This document shows positions 4,554 to 6,071 of a stretch of DNA of 6,071 nt, piece by piece. Position numbers and translations under genes: made by a program. Numbering within the stretch: position 1 is the stretch's first letter; each line of letters starts with the position of its first letter. The notes beneath the pieces were generated by a model that saw only the letters and a list, made by a program, of their open reading frames with translations, searched no databases and was not told where the DNA came from. The DNA is from Chloroflexota bacterium (GTDB lineage Bacteria; Chloroflexota; Dehalococcoidia; SM23-28-2; RBG-16-64-32), in assembly GCA_022560365.1 (NCBI GenBank), contig JADFTG010000080.1:1-6071 (forward strand), given 5' to 3'.

Positions 4554-4901
4554 CTGCAAGCGGAACAACTGGCGCACCGAATAACTGACATTCTCTCCGA
4601 GAAACAGGCGGAGGACATCCTGCTGTTGGACATCAGCAAGGTCTCGTCCTTCGCCGATTATTTTGTCATCGCCAGCGCTGGCTCCGATCGCCAGATCGAC
4701 GCCATTCTGGAAACGATTGACGAAGACCTGCGCAAGGCCGAGAAGATCCGTCCGCGGGGCCGCGAGGGCACGCCGAAGACCGGCTGGGTCCTGCTCGACT
4801 ACGGCGACGTCATCGTACACATCTTCGGGACCGAGGAGCGCTCCTTCTACGATCTTGAGAGCCTGTGGGCAAGCGCTGTCCCGGTCGTGCGCATCCAGTA
4901 G
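4554..4901 (+). CDS. rsfS: Ribosomal silencing factor RsfS (start apparently CTG)
   Basis: RsfS (RsfA, Iojap family) binds ribosomal protein uL14 on the 50S subunit and blocks joining of the 30S subunit when nutrients are scarce. From CTG 4554 the protein has 115 residues, a normal length. Family motifs are A-E-D-I-L-L-L-D-I-S-K (19-29), S-S-F-A-D-Y-F-V-I-A-S (31-41), R-Q-I-D-A-I (46-51), G-W-V-L-L-D-Y-G-D-V-I-V-H-I-F (77-91) and F-Y-D-L-E-S-L-W (98-105). The usual N-terminal helix (A-E-Q-L-A-H-R-I-T-D-I-L) is encoded upstream of the first canonical start, TTG 4626, which would cut off 24 conserved residues. The true start must therefore be non-canonical or hidden by a sequence error; CTG 4554 with AGGAG 5 nt before it fits best. 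The usual partner nadD is not next to it. It converges with ndk over 21 nt with no visible terminator. Confidence 0.93.
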   Translation: MQAEQLAHRITDILSEKQAEDILLLDISKVSSFADYFVIASAGSDRQIDAILETIDEDLRKAEKIRPRGREGTPKTGWVLLDYGDVIVHIFGTEERSFYDLESLWASAVPVVRIQ

Positions 4902-4922
4902 AGGCTGCGCCGAGCGCTTCCG

Positions 4923-5384
4923 TCAGGACTCGTCTTCGAAGATCCAGCGGTCCATGTCGCGCTTGTAGTCGAACGTTTGCGACTCGTCGAAGAAGAGCGC
5001 GATCTCGCGCGCCGCTGAATCCGGCCCGTCCGAGCCGTGAATCAGGTTGCGGCCTAGCTCGACGGCCAGGTCGCCGCGGATCGTGCCGGGCTCAGCATCG
5101 GCCGGGTTCGTCACGCCAATCGTTTTGCGCACTACCTCAATCGCATGCGTGCCCTCGATCACTGCGGCGATGATAGGGCTCGACGTGATGTAGTCGATCA
5201 GGCCAGCGAAGAACGGTTTGCCCTCGTGCTCAGCGTAGTGGCGCTTCGCCAGCGCTTCATCCACCCGCAACATACGCAGACCGACGATGCGCAAGCCACG
5301 TGACTCCAACCGCGAGATGATCTCACCGGCGAGGCCTCGCTGCATGCCGTCCGGCTTCACCAGGATCAGGGTTCGTTCTCTCAT
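4923..5384 (-). CDS. ndk: Nucleoside diphosphate kinase
   Basis: This is a complete 153-residue cytoplasmic enzyme that transfers the gamma-phosphate from ATP to NDPs through a phosphohistidine. L-I-L-V-K-P-D-G (6-13) and Q-R-G-L-A-G-E-I-I (15-23) form the start of the fold. H-E-G-K-P-F-F is at 53-59, and T-N-P-A-D-A-E-P-G-T-I-R-G-D at 92-105. The active-site motif N-L-I-H-G-S-D (113-119) carries catalytic H116. A leucine replaces the common phenylalanine after R-G-D; otherwise it is regular. The ATG at 5382-5384 is at the normal family N-terminus, but no Shine-Dalgarno precedes it. A TAGAAT box ends 10 nt upstream, suggesting a near-leaderless transcript. tsaB ends 36 nt upstream on the same strand, so readthrough from tsaB is also possible. 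Confidence 0.97.
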   Translation of the reverse strand: MRERTLILVKPDGMQRGLAGEIISRLESRGLRIVGLRMLRVDEALAKRHYAEHEGKPFFAGLIDYITSSPIIAAVIEGTHAIEVVRKTIGVTNPADAEPGTIRGDLAVELGRNLIHGSDGPDSAAREIALFFDESQTFDYKRDMDRWIFEDES

Positions 5385-5394
5385 GTCGCGTTCG

Positions 5395-5400
5395 ATTCTA
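5395..5400 (-). promoter_or_regulatory. Candidate -10 box for ndk
   Basis: TAGAAT on the - strand matches 5 of 6 consensus bases and ends 10 nt before the ndk ATG, inside the 36-nt gap after tsaB. No clear -35 is visible because that region falls in the tsaB 3' end. If used, it gives ndk a transcript with a leader of only a few nucleotides. Confidence 0.4.
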
Positions 5401-5420
5401 GGTTGCGTGCGGCCTAGCCG

Positions 5421-6071
5421 CTACTGCTTCTGGGGACCGATCGCGGGCGGCCGCAGGTACACCGGTGCGATGAGCGCTGGTTCGTGCGGTGCGCCTGTCT
5501 CGAGCCGGGCGTGTCCCAGCTCCGCGAGGGCGACCGCGCGTCCCGCCGTGGCGGGCTCGGCGATCTCGGCGAGGTCAGCGGCGCGCTCGGCGAGCAGCGC
5601 CGCCAGCTCCTCGTCGATCTCGCCGACGAGGAGTGTCCGTTCGCGTACGGCCTCCACGAGTTCGTCGCCCTTCGTGAGTCGGGGCGGCGTCAGCTCGCGC
5701 CAGGGGTCGCCCTGATACGTCGCCCAGGCCAGGTCCCCGCGCCCCGCGCGGTGCGCGGCGACGACGTTGCCGGCAAACGAGGCGTGAGGGTACGCGTCCA
5801 GCTCCAGGCGGCCGACGCCCACAAGCGGCAGGTCCGAAGCGCGCGCCAACCCCTGCGCCGTCGCGACGCCGACGCGCAGGCCTGTGTACATGCCGGGGCC
5901 GACGGAGACGAAGACGGCCGTCAGGTCGCTCTTCGACACGGACGCGTTGGCGAGCAACTGCTCGATCGCTGGCAGTAGCTCGACGGTGTGGTTGCGCTGG
6001 CAGTGCCAGGTTGACTCCGCGATTACTTCGCCTCCGCGCGAGAGCGCGACCGATGCTAGCGCCGAGGCGGT
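5421..6071 (-). CDS. tsaB: TsaB, tRNA t6A37 synthesis partner protein (5' end outside window)
   Basis: TsaB (YeaZ) is an ASKHA-fold partner of the ligase TsaD in making N6-threonylcarbamoyladenosine at position 37 of ANN-reading tRNAs. The frame is open to the window edge, giving 216 visible residues. The first visible residues, T-A-S-A-L-A-S-V-A-L, fit just after the usual L-A-I-D-T strand, so only about 8-10 residues are missing. R-N-H-T-V-E-L-L-P-A-I follows, then the signature G-P-G-M-Y-T-G-L-R-V-G, where most homologues have G-P-G-S-F-T-G-L-R. The C-terminus ends in P-V-Y-L-R-P-P, as is common for the family. The TTG at 5957 is internal, because conserved sequence continues upstream of it. 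ndk follows 36 nt after the TAG stop at 5421-5423. The usual neighbours rimI and tsaD, if present, lie outside the window. Confidence 0.93.
   Translation of the reverse strand, partial: TASALASVALSRGGEVIAESTWHCQRNHTVELLPAIEQLLANASVSKSDLTAVFVSVGPGMYTGLRVGVATAQGLARASDLPLVGVGRLELDAYPHASFAGNVVAAHRAGRGDLAWATYQGDPWRELTPPRLTKGDELVEAVRERTLLVGEIDEELAALLAERAADLAEIAEPATAGRAVALAELGHARLETGAPHEPALIAPVYLRPPAIGPQKQ

Noticed and set aside
3673..4584. Long + strand open frame (303 codons) opposite mnmA
   Set aside because: It is antisense to a fully conserved mnmA, shows no recognisable domain, and is a by-product of high GC content in the third codon positions.
4501..4584. Short + strand frame starting with ATG 4501 as a leader peptide of rsfS
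   Set aside because: Its ATG lies before or within the TATACT -10 box, so it would not be in the predicted rsfS transcript. It has no binding site.
4626..4901. rsfS starting at TTG 4626
   Set aside because: It would remove 24 residues that match the conserved RsfS N-terminus and has no Shine-Dalgarno.
4871..4919. AAGCGCT/AGCGCTT inverted repeat between rsfS and ndk as a terminator
   Set aside because: The 35-nt separation, location partly inside rsfS and absence of a T-run make a rho-independent terminator unlikely.

Overview
The window is an ordinary-looking stretch of a GC-rich bacterial chromosome, roughly 60-75% GC in the coding parts. It carries mostly housekeeping genes: tRNA thiolation (mnmA), tRNA t6A synthesis (tsaB), nucleoside diphosphate kinase (ndk), the ribosomal silencing factor rsfS and two serine tRNAs. 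There is also a small accessory patch. The phylum is not proven by the sequence. High GC, GTG and other non-ATG starts, -10 boxes almost touching start codons, a DUF72 protein of the long 'PEERLRYYA' type, and a small membrane protein with an N-V-K-E-T-x-E-N-V-K-G-T motif all resemble Chloroflexota (Dehalococcoidia-like) genomes. That placement is a low-confidence inference.

Layout, left to right. The + strand holds the 3' end of a secreted or periplasmic TolB/PD40 beta-propeller protein (1-735) and a DUF72 gene (775-1749). The - strand then holds a long co-oriented series, read from 4491 down to 1824: mnmA, a conserved small membrane protein, a YtxH-like protein, the remains of a GIY-YIG nuclease, tRNA-Ser(CGA), tRNA-Ser(GGA) and a TfoX-N-like gene. 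The TfoX-like gene is strikingly AT-rich (about 43% GC by hand count over 1861-2160) and begins 8 nt after the tRNA CCA end, so it is probably a foreign insertion. rsfS (+, 4554-4901) diverges from mnmA out of a 62-nt intergenic region with overlapping -10 boxes. It converges on ndk (-, 4923-5384), which lies downstream of tsaB (-, 5421 to beyond the window end).

No stretch longer than 300 bases lacks a gene or gene remnant. The largest non-coding pieces are 1750-1823 (convergent gap, nothing clear), 2289-2364 (tRNA spacer with nested inverted repeats) and 3324-3417 (promoter and leader of the membrane/YtxH pair). I saw no CRISPR array, insertion sequence, riboswitch or convincing rho-independent terminator.

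I found no convincing new multi-gene system. The items most worth a second look are the AT-rich TfoX-like gene, apparently transcribed as the tail of a tRNA transcript; an apparent CTG start for rsfS; a GIY-YIG remnant lacking its signature motif whose 3' end doubles as the tRNA promoter; repeated very short or absent mRNA leaders; and the uncharacterised membrane/YtxH pair with its own strong extended -10 promoter.
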